From NCBI GenBank assembly GCA_948144175.1, contig CANXME010001993.1, positions 248,001 to 312,000 of the forward strand: 64,000 nt of DNA, written 5' to 3'. This DNA is from Closterium sp. NIES-65. Its lineage: Eukaryota; Streptophyta; Zygnematophyceae; Desmidiales; Closteriaceae. The position numbers and the translations under genes are program-made. Below, piece by piece: positions 1 to 10,019 of the stretch (positions are counted from its first letter, which is position 1; each line of letters starts with the position of its first letter). The notes under the pieces are model-generated. The model worked only from the letters and a program-made list of their open reading frames with translations. It was not told the DNA's origin and made no database searches.

Positions 1-25
1 CCCACTCACCGGAGCTGATACCGAT

Positions 26-708
26 GTGATCAAAGGCTTGGTCGTTCAGCATCCTGGTGACCGATACCGCTGGCGCCATGTGGTTGACAACCCGATGGGG
101 TCCGGAGAGAGGATTCTGGTCCACTACCCTGCATTGTCCTACCAGCTCTGCAATGGACAGCATTATGACATCTTTCATGATCTGTTCATCACAGTGCGGC
201 AGAACAATATAGGGAAGTGGAACCTTACCTTGGGAAAGGCTCATAGTATCAACGGTAACTGCATCGGTCATTTTCCTATCGACACAGCTTTACCTTTTTC
301 AACTCTTACTGACGATCTCTGTTGCGCTCGCAGCTGCTTCTCTGCGCACCTCCGCTCTTGTCACCCCCATACTAAAAGACCCGTCCATTGCTCTCATCTC
401 GACCGGCAGCAACCGCGAAGAATGGATCTACACGCAAGTGTGCTGCGGGAAATCGAAGGGAAAAACTTTCTTGGCTGCTGCGGATCACATCATATCTGCG
501 ACTCACCTGCTGAACCAGGAGAAGTTGGGTACTGCTACAAAAGCCTCTATGGACAAGACCAACCTTGCCGATCTGAAGAAAGGTTACAACTTCTAAGGCT
601 GCAGAATAAGAACCGAGTGCTGTTAGCGATCGTAGGGTGGAGCGCAGTAGTCAGTGTAGTCACCATCTTCAGCCTGTGGATGAATAAGGGCTGCCAGGCA
701 GTTATCAA
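26..708 (+). pseudogene. LINE 5' region, possible ORF1 remnant
   Basis: An open frame runs 26-712 and its stop overlaps the endonuclease ATG in an ATGA arrangement. Its residues are Cys/His-rich without a clear ORF1 signature. Another frame looks more protein-like from about 303 to 596 (it contains ALVTPILKDPSIALIST and then SKGKTFLAAADHIISATHLL) and ends at a TAA. I therefore think the 26-712 frame is partly a shadow and that the original ORF1 has shifted frame. No RNA-binding zinc knuckle or coiled coil is visible. Its position directly before the endonuclease is the main reason to assign it to the LINE. Confidence 0.4.
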
Positions 709-1403
709 ATGAGTAACAAAAACTTTCTCTCCGTAGCAGGCCTTAGTGTCAACGGCCTAGGCGACAGAACAAAGCAAGACAAAGTTTCAATCTGGACCAG
801 AACAGCAGCAGATATCATCATTCTCACAGACACAAGACTACCACATAACCATACTTACTGGAAATCCCACTCATCAGGGAGACTGATTGTAGCCACCGCC
901 AGCCGTTTTGGTTTCACTCTTACCCTTATTGCTGCCTATTTCCCCGCGGACGCAACTGACAGATGTTCTTCTTGATGAATGTAGTCGGCCCGGCTTTTGA
1001 CCAGATCCCCACCACAGACCACGTAGTTCTTCTAGGCAACCTGAACATGGTAGAAGACCCAGTATTAGACCGGACGTCTCAATCAGGCACTTCCTTAGAA
1101 AACGAAAGACTCATTTCACGATGCAGCCGCTTTAAGCTTTCAGACGCATTCTGCATGCTTCATCCTAAGCTCAGAGAATATACCTTCTACGCAACCTCTA
1201 AGCAATCCAGCTCCCGCATCGACCGCGCGCTCGTTTCTTGCTCGCTTCTCCCGCACCTTGACATAGCTGCACACATACGTCCGGAAGAATACTTAGATCA
1301 CGGTTTTGGGATAAAAATCGATTTAAACATCAAAGCCTCTTCTCACCTGGGTCCTGGCATCTGGAGGCTGCATGCAGCGGCGATAGGCAGGCCTGGTGTT
1401 TAG
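709..1403 (+). pseudogene. LINE APE-type endonuclease
   Basis: This domain nicks target DNA before reverse transcription. Two overlapping frames share it. 709-975 has LSVNGLGDRTKQDKVSIW and IIILTDTRL, the first strands of the exonuclease-endonuclease-phosphatase fold. 963-1403 has GNLNMVEDP where active enzymes have GDFN, then SRIDRALVS (the conserved SRIDR) and a DHG that stands for the catalytic SDH. A frameshift near 965 separates the halves, and the Asp of GDFN is replaced by Asn, so the copy would be inactive even without the shift. The ATG at 709 overlaps the upstream TGA by four bases. Confidence 0.8.
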
Positions 1404-1716
1404 AAGGTTGTGGAAGCTGCTCTTGCAAAGGCGGCTGAGGAAGGGGAAGGAAACTTCGAGCTACTCTTAGGGAGACTCAACGCGGGGTTACGCCCATACA
1501 TGAAGGAGGAAAACAAGAGGGTGAAAAAAACAACGGCTCATTTGGCGGAGGTAGTGGCGGAGCTTCACTAGGAGCAGATGCGGATCCCGGGTTGTCACAA
1601 GACGAGAGACCTGTTGCATGTCAGAGACGCGCAGCTGAAAGAGTATCCCGCGTCAAGAAGAGACCGGCTTCACGTGATGACGGGAACAAACGTGGAGTTA
1701 GCTGGGGAGGTTCCTT
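1404..1716 (+). pseudogene. LINE linker between endonuclease and RT
   Basis: The frame of the endonuclease C-terminus continues past a TAG at 1401-1403 with an acidic, helical-looking stretch (KVVEAALAKAAEEGEG, then RRDRLHVM) typical of the spacer between endonuclease and reverse transcriptase in L1-like LINEs. A second in-frame stop follows ELH near 1570. The segment ends at TCCTT (1712-1716), the target duplication of Copia A. The LINE resumes at 9157. Confidence 0.7.
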
Positions 1717-1848
1717 TGAGAAGAAGCGAACGAGTGTGAATGACTATGAACGAAGTGAGTACAAATAGGAAACCCTAATTGGGTTGTACCCCCTATGGGA
1801 TACCCCACTATAGCCTACACAAATAAGTAAGCTATATGTGTTCTGACA
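1717..1848 (-). repeat. Copia A 3' LTR
   Basis: 132 bp, TG...CA ends, preceded on the sense strand by the polypurine tract TATGGGGGTG. It contains the LTR core shared with the other elements here (TAGGCTATAGTGGGGTA and an AGGGTTT telobox-like motif). No difference from the other LTR was seen. Confidence 0.95.
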
Positions 1849-2065
1849 CACCCCCATAGGCAAAGTGGGGGAGAACAAGGGGTCACAAGACCAGTCAAGC
1901 AAAGCAAAGCAAAGCAAAGCTCAGGGTGGATCACAAAGTCACGACACATTCCGAGCGCAAGGTCAAGGGCCACAAGGCCAGTTCGCATGCAAGATCATAT
2001 ATAGAGATTTACAAGAGTCAAGCAAGCAAGAGCAAGAGTATATATAGGACAAGGTACAAGCAAGG

Positions 2066-5000
2066 TCAAGAAGTGAGCAAGTGAGACAAGACAGGCACAA
2101 GACCCAACTGCGTGCAGCAACGCTGATGATCACAAGGAGCAAGTGCCTTGGTGAAGACATCAGCAGTGTTGGCCTCAGAGGCCACGTACGCAAGTCGCAA
2201 CTGTCCACGCTGCTGTAGCTCACGAGCAAGAAAGTAGCGGAGAGCAATGTGCTTTGTCCTGTGCTCCAGTCGCTGCTCTCGACACAAGGCCAGCATGGCC
2301 TTGTTGTCTACGTACAGGACTGGAGGAGAACGAGGCGGCTCTCCAAGGTCGGTCAGCAGGTAGGTGAGCCAGCGAAGCTCCTGAGCAGCCATAGCCCCGG
2401 CGTAGATCTCAGCCTCACAACTGGAGCCGAGAACAGAAGACGAGCGAGTAGCCCGCCACGAGACAGAGCCGGAACCAAGGCCGAAGGTGTAACCCTGTGA
2501 CGACCGCTGCGTAGCCTGGTCGTCAGCCCAAGAAGCGTCCGCGTGCCCAGTGAGGACCACTGGACTGCGCCCTCTGAGCACTAGCCCCATGCCCGACGTA
2601 CTGCACAAGTAGCGCAACACCCTCTTCGCTGCAGCCATGTGCTCTGGTCGGTGTCTCCCAGGAGCAACATAGCGTGCGAGAATGCTGAGAGGGTATGCAA
2701 GGTCAGGTCGTGTGCAGGTCATCAGGTACATGAGGCAGCCAACAAGCTCTGCATACGGGCCACTCGACTCTACGGACTCATCCGAAGGCAGAGCTGAGAG
2801 CGAGTGGCGAGTAGGCAGAGGAGTGGCCTGAGGCGAAGAGTACGTGAAGCCGAAGCGCTGAAGGACCTGCTGCACCATGTGTGACTGAGTCAGGGTAATG
2901 GTGCGGCGTGCTCTGTCCCGGGTGATCTGCAAGCCAAGGTAGCTGCGCAGTTCACCCAGGTCAGTGCACGTGTGTCTCTTCTGCAGCTCGGACTTCACGT
3001 AAGCGAGTCCAGCAGTGTCCGCTGTGGCAAAGACCAAGTCGTCGACGTACACGAGGATGTAGAAAGGCGGCAGAGAGGTGTCGGTGCGTAGAAACAGCGA
3101 CGGGTCAGCAGTAGAAGGAGCAAACCCAAGTGCCGCAAGCGTAGTCCTCAGTGTGTCGTGCCACTCACGTGGAGCCTCGTGGAGACCGTAGACTGGACGC
3201 CGGAGACTCCACTGGGTACCAGGAGGGAAAGACCCAGTGAAGCCAGGTGGGCGACGCAGCCAGATCTCCTCGTGCAGGCTGCCCTGCAAGAAAGCTGTGC
3301 TGAAGTCGAGAGAGTGCAGCTCGTAGTCACGGTGAGCAGCAACGTGCAGTAGTACCCGAAGAGTGGTCATCTTCGGGGTGGGGGAGAAGGTCTGAAAGTA
3401 GTCAACCCCCTGCCGCTGACTGAAGCCACGAGCCACGTAACGCGCCTTGAAGACAGGCGGAGAACCCGGCGGCCGCTTCACCCTGAAAATCCACATGCCA
3501 CTGATGATGTTCGCCCCAGGAGGGGGAACAGCGTCGACGTAGGTGCCTGTGGACTTCCAGGAAGCCATCTCTGCATCCATAGCTGCCTGCCACTGAGAGG
3601 AGTAGGGACCCTCTATCGCCTCCGCGTAAGAGCGCGGAGTCGGGATGTCTAGTGCATCCGGGTCTCCCTCAGGGGCTAGCAGTACAGACGCAAGATGAGG
3701 TGAAGCGGCGGCCAGACACTGGAACTCCTCCTGCCTGTCCTCAAGGACGTCCGTGCCAAGGGCACACTCACCCCCGACGGACGGAGGACAAGCAGACTCA
3801 GACTCAGCAACGAGACTAGCAGCGTAGTCTAGACGACAGCGCGCAGCAAAGTCGACGAGCTCAGTGACAAGGGCAGACGCAGCAGAAGACTCGAAAGAAG
3901 GGTCAGTGACAGCAGTAGCAAGAAGACGCGTGACAGTAGGACTGGCAGCACGAAGAGAGTCCGACTCCGGGTCGGCAAGAGCAGGAAGAGAGGAAGCAGG
4001 AGGAGAAGGCAAAGGGGCACGCAGAGGAGCAGTAGACGGACGCAGAGACATCCGGTGCGTGCTAGGGACAGGAGGAGGACACTGACGCGAACCACGACCA
4101 CTAGCGCGCGCAGTACGAACAGGCGACGCAGGACGAGACGCAGGCTCACGACGCTCAGTAAGACCTCAAGTCGGACCAGCGTAGGGAGAAGGAGCAGGCA
4201 AAGGTGAGGCAGGCTGTAGCTGTGACTGTGACGAGACAGGCTGTGGACCCTCTAAGGGAGGAGGAGGAGGACTAGGAGAAGGAGTAAGACCAAGAACCTG
4301 CTGCAGGAGCGGAACGAAGTACGGCCGGGGCCGCGCGGCGACGCCAGAAACAGCAGAGACAGCACCGGTACCCCCAGCAGGAGTACCCGCTCAAGCAGCA
4401 CCTCCAGTAGCTCCAGAACCTCCAGCAGCACCACCAGGAGCACCACCAGTCGGACCTCCAGCGGCAGTCTCAGCGTCAACACCCTCAGCAGCACCAGCTC
4501 CAGGAGAACCCTCAGACCCAGCAGCTCCAGCACCCACAGTACGAGCACCGCCAGGACGCTCGGCAGCAGTACCCTCTGCAGTCAAAGAACCTCCAGCACC
4601 AGCAGCACGCCTCCAGCGCCTGGCAAACCACTCACGTAGCTCCTGAGGGGAGAGAGGCTCTCGGCGAGACGAAGAACCTCCAGGCGGAGCACCCCCAGTC
4701 GCAGCACCTCCAGGCTCAGCACCCCCAGACTCAGTACCCCCAGGCTCAGTACCCCCAGGCACAGCACCCCCAGGCGCAGCACCTCCAGGCTCAGCACCCC
4801 CAGGCTCAGCACCCCCAGGCGCAGCACCTCCAGGCTCAGCACCCCCAGGCTCAGCAACCCCAGGCTCAGCACCCCCAGGCTCAGCACCCCCAGGCTCAGC
4901 ACCCCCAGGCTCAGCACCTCCACACTCCGCACCCCCAGGCTCAGTACCCGCAGGCGTAGCACCTCCAGTCTCAGCACCCCCAGGCTCAGCTCCCGCAGCA

Positions 5001-6740
5001 GCACCAGAGTTACCAGTGACCTCGACAGGCTCGACCGCGTCTACCTGGGACACACCTGAAGGGGCAGGACCCTGAGGGCGGAGGGGGTCTACCGGGGGGG
5101 GACCTGGTACCAAGAAGAGCGGGGGCGGGGGGAGGGACGGAGTGCGGTAGGGGAAGAGGCGGTAGTAGGGCACCGACTCGTCGAACGTGACGTCCTGGGA
5201 GGACAGAACACGTCGAGAGGTGGGGTGGTAAAACTGCCACCCAGGGGCGTCGGGGGGGAACCCCAGGAAGACGCAGGGAGCAGCGCGAGGGGACAGCTTG
5301 TCCGCAGACAAGTCGCGGACAAACGCCCGAGATCCCCAGACCCGGAACGCCGACGCATCGCCAACCTTCCCCGTCCACAGAAGGGCTGGGGAGGTCTCCG
5401 GCCTGGAGACCCTGGGGTGGAGGTTGATCTGATGCGCCGCGTACCTGACCGCAAACGGCCACAGAAAATGGGGGGCAGCCGCATGCATCATAGACGTACG
5501 AGCGACGTCCATGACCATGCCAATGCGGCGCTCTGCAATCCCATTTTGCTGCGGTGAGTCCGGAAGCGTGAAGGTCTGGCGGATGCCTCGCGCACGACAG
5601 AAGGCACGCAGAAGGCCAGAGGAGAACTCTCCGCCTCTGTCCGAGTGCAGACGCAACACAGGAAAGTCCGAGCCAAAGCTCTGCCTGAGCTGGAGACGAG
5701 CTGCGCGGATCCAGTCGATCAGCACCTCAGTGACATCACCCTTGCTGCGCAAGGGGAAGACTGTGGTGTAACGCGAGTAGTCGTCAACCACCAGCAGGAA
5801 GTAGCACTCGTGACCGAGTCCACGGACGCGGGCAGGGCCCCACACGTCCATGTGAAGCGTCTGCAACGGAGCCTCTGTCGGAGGAAACTGGGAGGAGTGA
5901 GGGGCAGCACGCTGGCGCCCCTCGACGCAGGGGACACAGGCAGGGCCAGGGCCTTGAGGAAGGGGAGGGAGGGACCGGGGGAGACCAGACACAAGGAGAC
6001 GGGAGGCCATGCCTTTGAGCCGAAGCAAAGAGGGGTGGCCAAGGCGGTGGTGCCAGAGGAGAGTCTCGTGAGACAGACGGGGACACGAACAGGGGGCACA
6101 CTCAGGACCAGACCTGGACGCTGCAGCAAACGCCTGACCAGACGAAGGGACTCTACCAGACTCAGCACCGGGAGGAGAAGCAGTGGTCAGTGTGTACAGG
6201 CTCGACCCTGGCTGACGTGTAAACGTAGCTAGGTGGCGATCTGTGCTAGCCTCTGTGCAGTGTGTCACCCGCTGACGAGCAGGAGTGAACTGGTGGACAC
6301 CCCCATCCTGTAGGTCAGCACCACTCACCAGGTTCGTAGAGAACAAGGGGAGGTAGAGACCAGTCAGGGTGCCAGAGGGAGCCGCCGGACACGGGAGGAC
6401 TGTGGAGAAACGAGACAGGACAGGACCCCCAGAGGGGTCAGCCAGGGACACCGCAACAGGCCGACTAAGCGGCGTGAGAGTGTTGCGGTCCCGAAAGAAG
6501 GAGCGAGAAGCCCCAGAGTCAAGGGTGAAGGTGAGGGAGGCCGAAGCCGACGTAGTACCTGAGAGCGCAGACTCACCAGTACCTGAGGACGCAGACACAC
6601 TAGCACCAAGAGCAGCAGCGTCGCAAGCACCTAGGGCAGCAGCCGCACCAGTACCTAGAGCAGCAGACTCAATGCCCGGATCGGGCGGGAAACACCAGTA
6701 ACAGTCACCCTCATCACTAGCAGACACAGCATACATGGCA
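2066..6740 (-). pseudogene. Copia A pol (PR-IN-RT-RH)
   Basis: Polyprotein region of Copia A. Protease motif LDSGASRSFF lies near 6510. Integrase has the HHCC zinc region (WHHRLGHPS, then CVPCVEGR) near 6060-5920 and the core DVWGP, DDYSRY and HSDRGGEF near 5850-5630. A linker rich in EPGGA-type pentapeptides and holding a SPQELREWF module spans about 5050-4400. Reverse transcriptase runs from about 3600, with YVDD near 3035. RNase H has ADASWADD near 2540, CEAEIYAGAMAAQELRW near 2400 and TKHIALRYFLAREL near 2230, ending with ADVFTKAL. It is broken in a couple of places; all catalytic blocks can still be recognised. Confidence 0.9.
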
Positions 6741-6799
6741 GCAAGAATAGCATCAAAGTCAAGATCAAAGATAGCTACACCAGCCCTAGACAGCTCTCC

Positions 6800-8083
6800 C
6801 TAGCGGGGGATCTCAGAGGCCTCCGGAAACTGCTGGCGCCAAGCGTCGGTCAAGCGGGCAAAGCAGCGGCGGGCGGTATGGGTGCCCCCACACTGCTCAC
6901 CCGCACGGTCGCCGGTGCGAAGGACGTAGGTGCAGGGACCGAACGCCCCACCACGCAGACGCTGGGAGTACCACTCACGGAGCTGCTGAGGGGTGGGGAC
7001 GTCGCGAGAGCGCTGCTGCTGCTGCTGCTGCTGCTGGCGCTGACTACCTCCAGTGGTGCTCCGCTGGGACGATCCACTCCGACCACCTCCACCACCGCCA
7101 CCTCCGCCTCCGCCGCTACCGCCGCCACCGCCACCCTCGCCCCCGCCGCTCCCACCGCCACCACCACCACCACCTCCGCCTCCACCGCCGCCACTAGTAC
7201 CTCCACTCCCGCCACCACCTCCACTGCCACCCCCACTCCCCCCGCCGCCTCCACCACCTCCGCCACCGCCCCCGCTAGCTCCACCTGCTCCCTTGCCCCC
7301 TTTGCCCCTGCCAGGGCGGCGCCTACCGCTGGGGGCAGACGCCGCACCGACCGACTCCAAACCAACGAGGTCGGCCGCAGCAGCAGAGGCGACAGAGGGA
7401 AGTAGGGGGGAAGGAGAACACCCCTCAAAGATGGGGGTGCGAGGGTCACCACGAGAGGCCCCTACAGCGACGATACTCTTCTCAGCCGCTAGCAGGGACT
7501 TCTCAAGGAGGTCGACAGTGAGGGTGGTGGGACAGACAGAGAGAAACTGGTCCCTAACGGCACGAAGGGACTCAGGGAGACGGGTGACTAGAAAGTAGAG
7601 AGTGATGTACATGGGAGGAGGGTTTGCGGCGCGGAACTCAGCAGGAAGCGCAGCGCGGTAGCGAGTGTCACTAGCGCGGAGGTGGGTAAAGAGGTCAGCG
7701 ACTGTGGGAAAGGCAGCGAGGTCAGGGAAGAGGAACGGTAGCATGAGGCGGCTCAGCGTAGCGGAGGAAGGGGAGGAGTAGCGCGCAACTACAGCGTCGT
7801 ACAAGGCCTGAGCGGTCTTGCACTGACTAAAGTGTGCACGCTCGGAGGAAGGGAGGTGGCGACGCACAGCAAGACGTGCAGCAGCATCGCGCGTGGCCCA
7901 CTTGGAGCGAACAGAGGGGTCAGCATCAGCAGGAGGGGCAGGGACAGCGCCAGAGACAAAGTCAAAGAGAGAAACCTCATCGATCGCATCGCACAGTAAG
8001 TACAGCTGCAGGTCCTCGACCCAGACTGCAAAGTCAACGGCGCGACCCTCAGCGTCAAAAGACAGGACACTGGAGGTGGCCAT
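6800..8083 (-). CDS. Copia A gag
   Basis: Capsid-type polyprotein, about 427 residues from the ATG at 8083, the first ATG followed by the N-terminus shared with Copia B (MATSSVLSFDAEGRAVDF against MATPSVLAFDAEGRAIDF). The N-terminal two thirds is a UBN2-like Copia gag domain (ALYDAVVARYSS, LPFLFPDLAAF). A long Gly/Ser-rich run follows (about 7060-7300), then a Gln run, then PQQLREWY and a Cys/His motif with spacing C-x13-C-x3-H-x4-C near 6870-6930. Function: binds and packages the element RNA in virus-like particles. Start fits the family; the wider frame upstream of 8083 is GC-rich leader. Confidence 0.85.
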   Translation of the reverse strand: MATSSVLSFDAEGRAVDFAVWVEDLQLYLLCDAIDEVSLFDFVSGAVPAPPADADPSVRSKWATRDAAARLAVRRHLPSSERAHFSQCKTAQALYDAVVARYSSPSSATLSRLMLPFLFPDLAAFPTVADLFTHLRASDTRYRAALPAEFRAANPPPMYITLYFLVTRLPESLRAVRDQFLSVCPTTLTVDLLEKSLLAAEKSIVAVGASRGDPRTPIFEGCSPSPLLPSVASAAAADLVGLESVGAASAPSGRRRPGRGKGGKGAGGASGGGGGGGGGGGGSGGGSGGGGGSGGTSGGGGGGGGGGGGGGSGGGEGGGGGGSGGGGGGGGGGGRSGSSQRSTTGGSQRQQQQQQQQRSRDVPTPQQLREWYSQRLRGGAFGPCTYVLRTGDRAGEQCGGTHTARRCFARLTDAWRQQFPEASEIPR

Positions 8084-8089
8084 TATAGC

Positions 8090-9019
8090 AGCTGACAGTC
8101 TCACCGGGCGGGAAGAGTCGGGTAGCTCAGGAGTACAGCCACACAGCAGCACAGCAGCTACGGCGGCCCAGGAGCAGCAGCAGCCCCCACAGGAACAGGA
8201 GGCCGACGCCTCAGGCTGCTCGGGCGGCTCGGGCGGCTCGGGCGACTCGGGCGGCTCGGGCGGCTCGGGCGGCTCGGGCGGCTCGGGCGGCGCGGGCGTC
8301 TTGCGGGCGACAGCACGGGCGGCTGGGGCGGCTCGCGGGTGGCTCACGCGCGGCTGGGGCGGCTCGCGGGCGGCGCACGGGCGGCTTACGGGCGGCTGGG
8401 GCGGCTGCACGGGCGGCTCGAGGGCGGCGTCGGCTGCTCACGGGCGGCGTCGGCGGCGACGGCGGCGTCAGCGGCTCACGGGCGGCGTCGGCGGCGTCGG
8501 CGGCTCACGGGTGACGTCGGCGGCGTCGGCGGTGCACGGGCGGCGTCGGCGGCGTCGGCGGCGTCGGCGTCGTGGGCGGTTCACGGGCGGGCGGCTCACG
8601 GGCGGGCGGCTCACGGGCGAGCGGCTCACGGGCGGCGGCTCACGGGCGGCGGCTCACGGGCGGCGGCGTCACGGACGGCGGCGCACCAGCGGCGGTTGAC
8701 GGGCGGCTGCGCTGACGGGCGGAGCTCACGGGCGGTGCTCACGGGCGGCGCTCACAGGCGGCGCTCACGGGCGGCGGCGCACGGGCGGCAGCGCACGGAC
8801 AGGCCGCGGGTGGCGAACGGGCGCTAGGGCGGGCGCCGGGCGCTAGGGCGCTAGGGCAGGCGCTAGGGCGGGCGCTAAGGCGGCCGCTAGGGCGGGCGCT
8901 AGGGCGCTAGGGCGGGCGCTAGGGTAGGCGCTAGGGCGCAAGGCGCTAGGGCAGAAAAAAAAAATTTTAAGCGGTGGGCCCTAAGCACAGTTCCCACAGG
9001 GGAACCTGCTCTGATTCCA
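8090..9019 (-). repeat. Copia A leader with GC-rich tandem repeats
   Basis: Between gag and the 5' LTR lies about 0.9 kb of extreme GC content made of short degenerate repeats (CGGCTCGGG-type near 8215-8300, CACGGGCGGCG-type near 8400-8800, GCGCTAGGG-type near 8820-8950). Open frames here are by-products of the repeats. An A/T run at about 8955-8968 and GGGCCC lie near the primer site. Confidence 0.8.
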
Positions 9020-9151
9020 TGAGAAGAAGCGAACGAGTGTGAATGACTATGAACGAAGTGAGTACAAATAGGAAACCCTAATTGGGTTGTACCCCCTATG
9101 GGATACCCCACTATAGCCTACACAAATAAGTAAGCTATATGTGTTCTGACA
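9020..9151 (-). repeat. Copia A 5' LTR
   Basis: 132 bp, matching the other LTR. It is followed on the sense strand by the primer-binding site TGGAATCAGAGCAGG, a variant of the plant Copia TGGTATCAGAGC site complementary to initiator tRNA-Met. Downstream flank TCCTT is the target duplication. Confidence 0.95.
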
Positions 9152-9156
9152 TCCTT

Positions 9157-9772
9157 CACCTTTTCTATCAGCGAGAGTCAAGTTCAGGAAGCAGAAAACA
9201 CAAATTGCGAAGCTGGCGGTGGGCGGCGTCAAGATCTCCGACTAACCCGGAATCCTGAAGGCCGCGACGCAGTATTTTGCAGACCTGTTTGGTACTGACG
9301 GTCAGATGTCGGAAGAGAAGTGGAAACCACTTGCTGGGAGGAAGCTGGACGCAGAGGCCGCGGCTGAGCTTGCGGCTGACTGGTCAGAGGTAGAGGTGAA
9401 GCAGGCTATCAAAGCGCTCGCGGACGGCAAATCCCCTGGGAAGGATGGACTCCCTAAAGAGCTCTTTGAAAAGCATTGGGACGTTCTTGGCAAGGAATTT
9501 CTCCGCATGGCGCAATCTTTCGCCGCTTCTGCATCTATTCCTACAAGCATCAAGGAAGCGGTGACCATCCTGCTCCATAAAAAAGGCGAGAAGGAGAACC
9601 TGGATACCTACCGCCCAATCACATTACTGAATTTTACGTACAAGGTGTTGGCGTGGGTGGTGGCGAATAGGATGAAACCGCACCTGCACAAGGTGATTTC
9701 GGCGGAGCAGTATGGTTTTATACCCGGCAGGAGAATTTCAGATGCCATCGGCGTGGTTGCTGACGTTATTGA
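9157..9772 (+). pseudogene. LINE reverse transcriptase, first half
   Basis: The LINE resumes after Copia A. Residues QYFADLFG and DGKSPGKDGLPKELFE (the L1-type finger region), then KEAVTILLHKKGEKENLDTY, RPITLLNFTYKVL and QYGFIPGRRISDAI mark RT blocks 0 to 2. An in-frame TAA near 9243 precedes them. An open frame runs from the ATG at 9306 to the Copia B insertion at 9773; the target bases ATTGA (9768-9772) end this piece, and the same frame continues at 17373. Confidence 0.9.
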
Positions 9773-9900
9773 TGTCAGATTTATATGACATAGTTGCTGT
9801 AGGCTATAGTGGGGTAGCACATATGGGGTATAGGGTTTCTAGGGTTGTATTTGTACCCAATCTTTCCTTAGTCATTCCATCCCTGTTCACTTGTTTCACA
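9773..9900 (+). repeat. Copia B 5' LTR
   Basis: 128 bp, TGTCAG...TTCACA. It carries the shared core TAGGCTATAGTGGGGTA, AGGGTTT and TTTGTAC, but its outer parts differ from A, so it is a separate family. Confidence 0.95.
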
Positions 9901-9912
9901 TGGTATAGAGCG

Positions 9913-10002
9913 GGTCCTTCCTAAGGACCGTTTTTTTTAGGGCCCACCGAAGCGCGCCCCGAGGCGCGCATTTTTTTTTAGCGACCCCTCGGGTCGCCAT
10001 TT
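9913..10002 (+). promoter_or_regulatory. Three hairpin plus T-run modules in Copia B leader
   Basis: Directly after the primer-binding site stand three perfect 7-bp stems, each followed by a T-run. GGTCCTT/AAGGACC (9913-9919, 9923-9929) is followed by T8; GCGCGCC/GGCGCGC (9952-9958, 9963-9969) by T9; GCGACCC/GGGTCGC (9981-9987, 9991-9997) by CATTT. They look like intrinsic terminators, but in a eukaryotic leader the role is unknown: pausing, RNA dimerisation or packaging are possible. Confidence 0.7.
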
Positions 10003-10019
10003 CCCTCGCGGCCCCGCTG

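Larger units (their letters stand above)
1717..9151 (-). mobile_element. Copia element A (young LTR retrotransposon)
   Basis: A Ty1/Copia element of about 7.4 kb inserted in the LINE, transcribed right to left. Both 132-bp LTRs are present and look identical by eye, and the 5-bp duplication TCCTT lies on both sides (1712-1716 and 9152-9156), so the insertion is very recent. Reading the - strand: LTR, primer-binding site TGGAATCAGAGCAGG, GC-rich leader (about 8085-9019), gag, protease, integrase, a Gly/Ala/Glu-rich linker, reverse transcriptase, RNase H, polypurine tract, LTR. Order PR-IN-RT-RH defines Copia. Coding parts have about two or three breaks, so it is probably not autonomous as it stands. 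Confidence 0.95.

Noticed and set aside
7053-7598. Poly-Pro frame on the + strand
   Set aside because: Antisense of the Gly-rich run in the gag of Copia A. The same holds for 63193-63813 in K.
8339-8827. Arg/Ala/Gly-rich frames in the leader of A
   Set aside because: By-products of GC-rich tandem repeats with no homology pattern.
9913-10002. True bacterial rho-independent terminators or bacterial DNA
   Set aside because: The context is a plant-type Copia leader; the structure is reported as terminator-like only.
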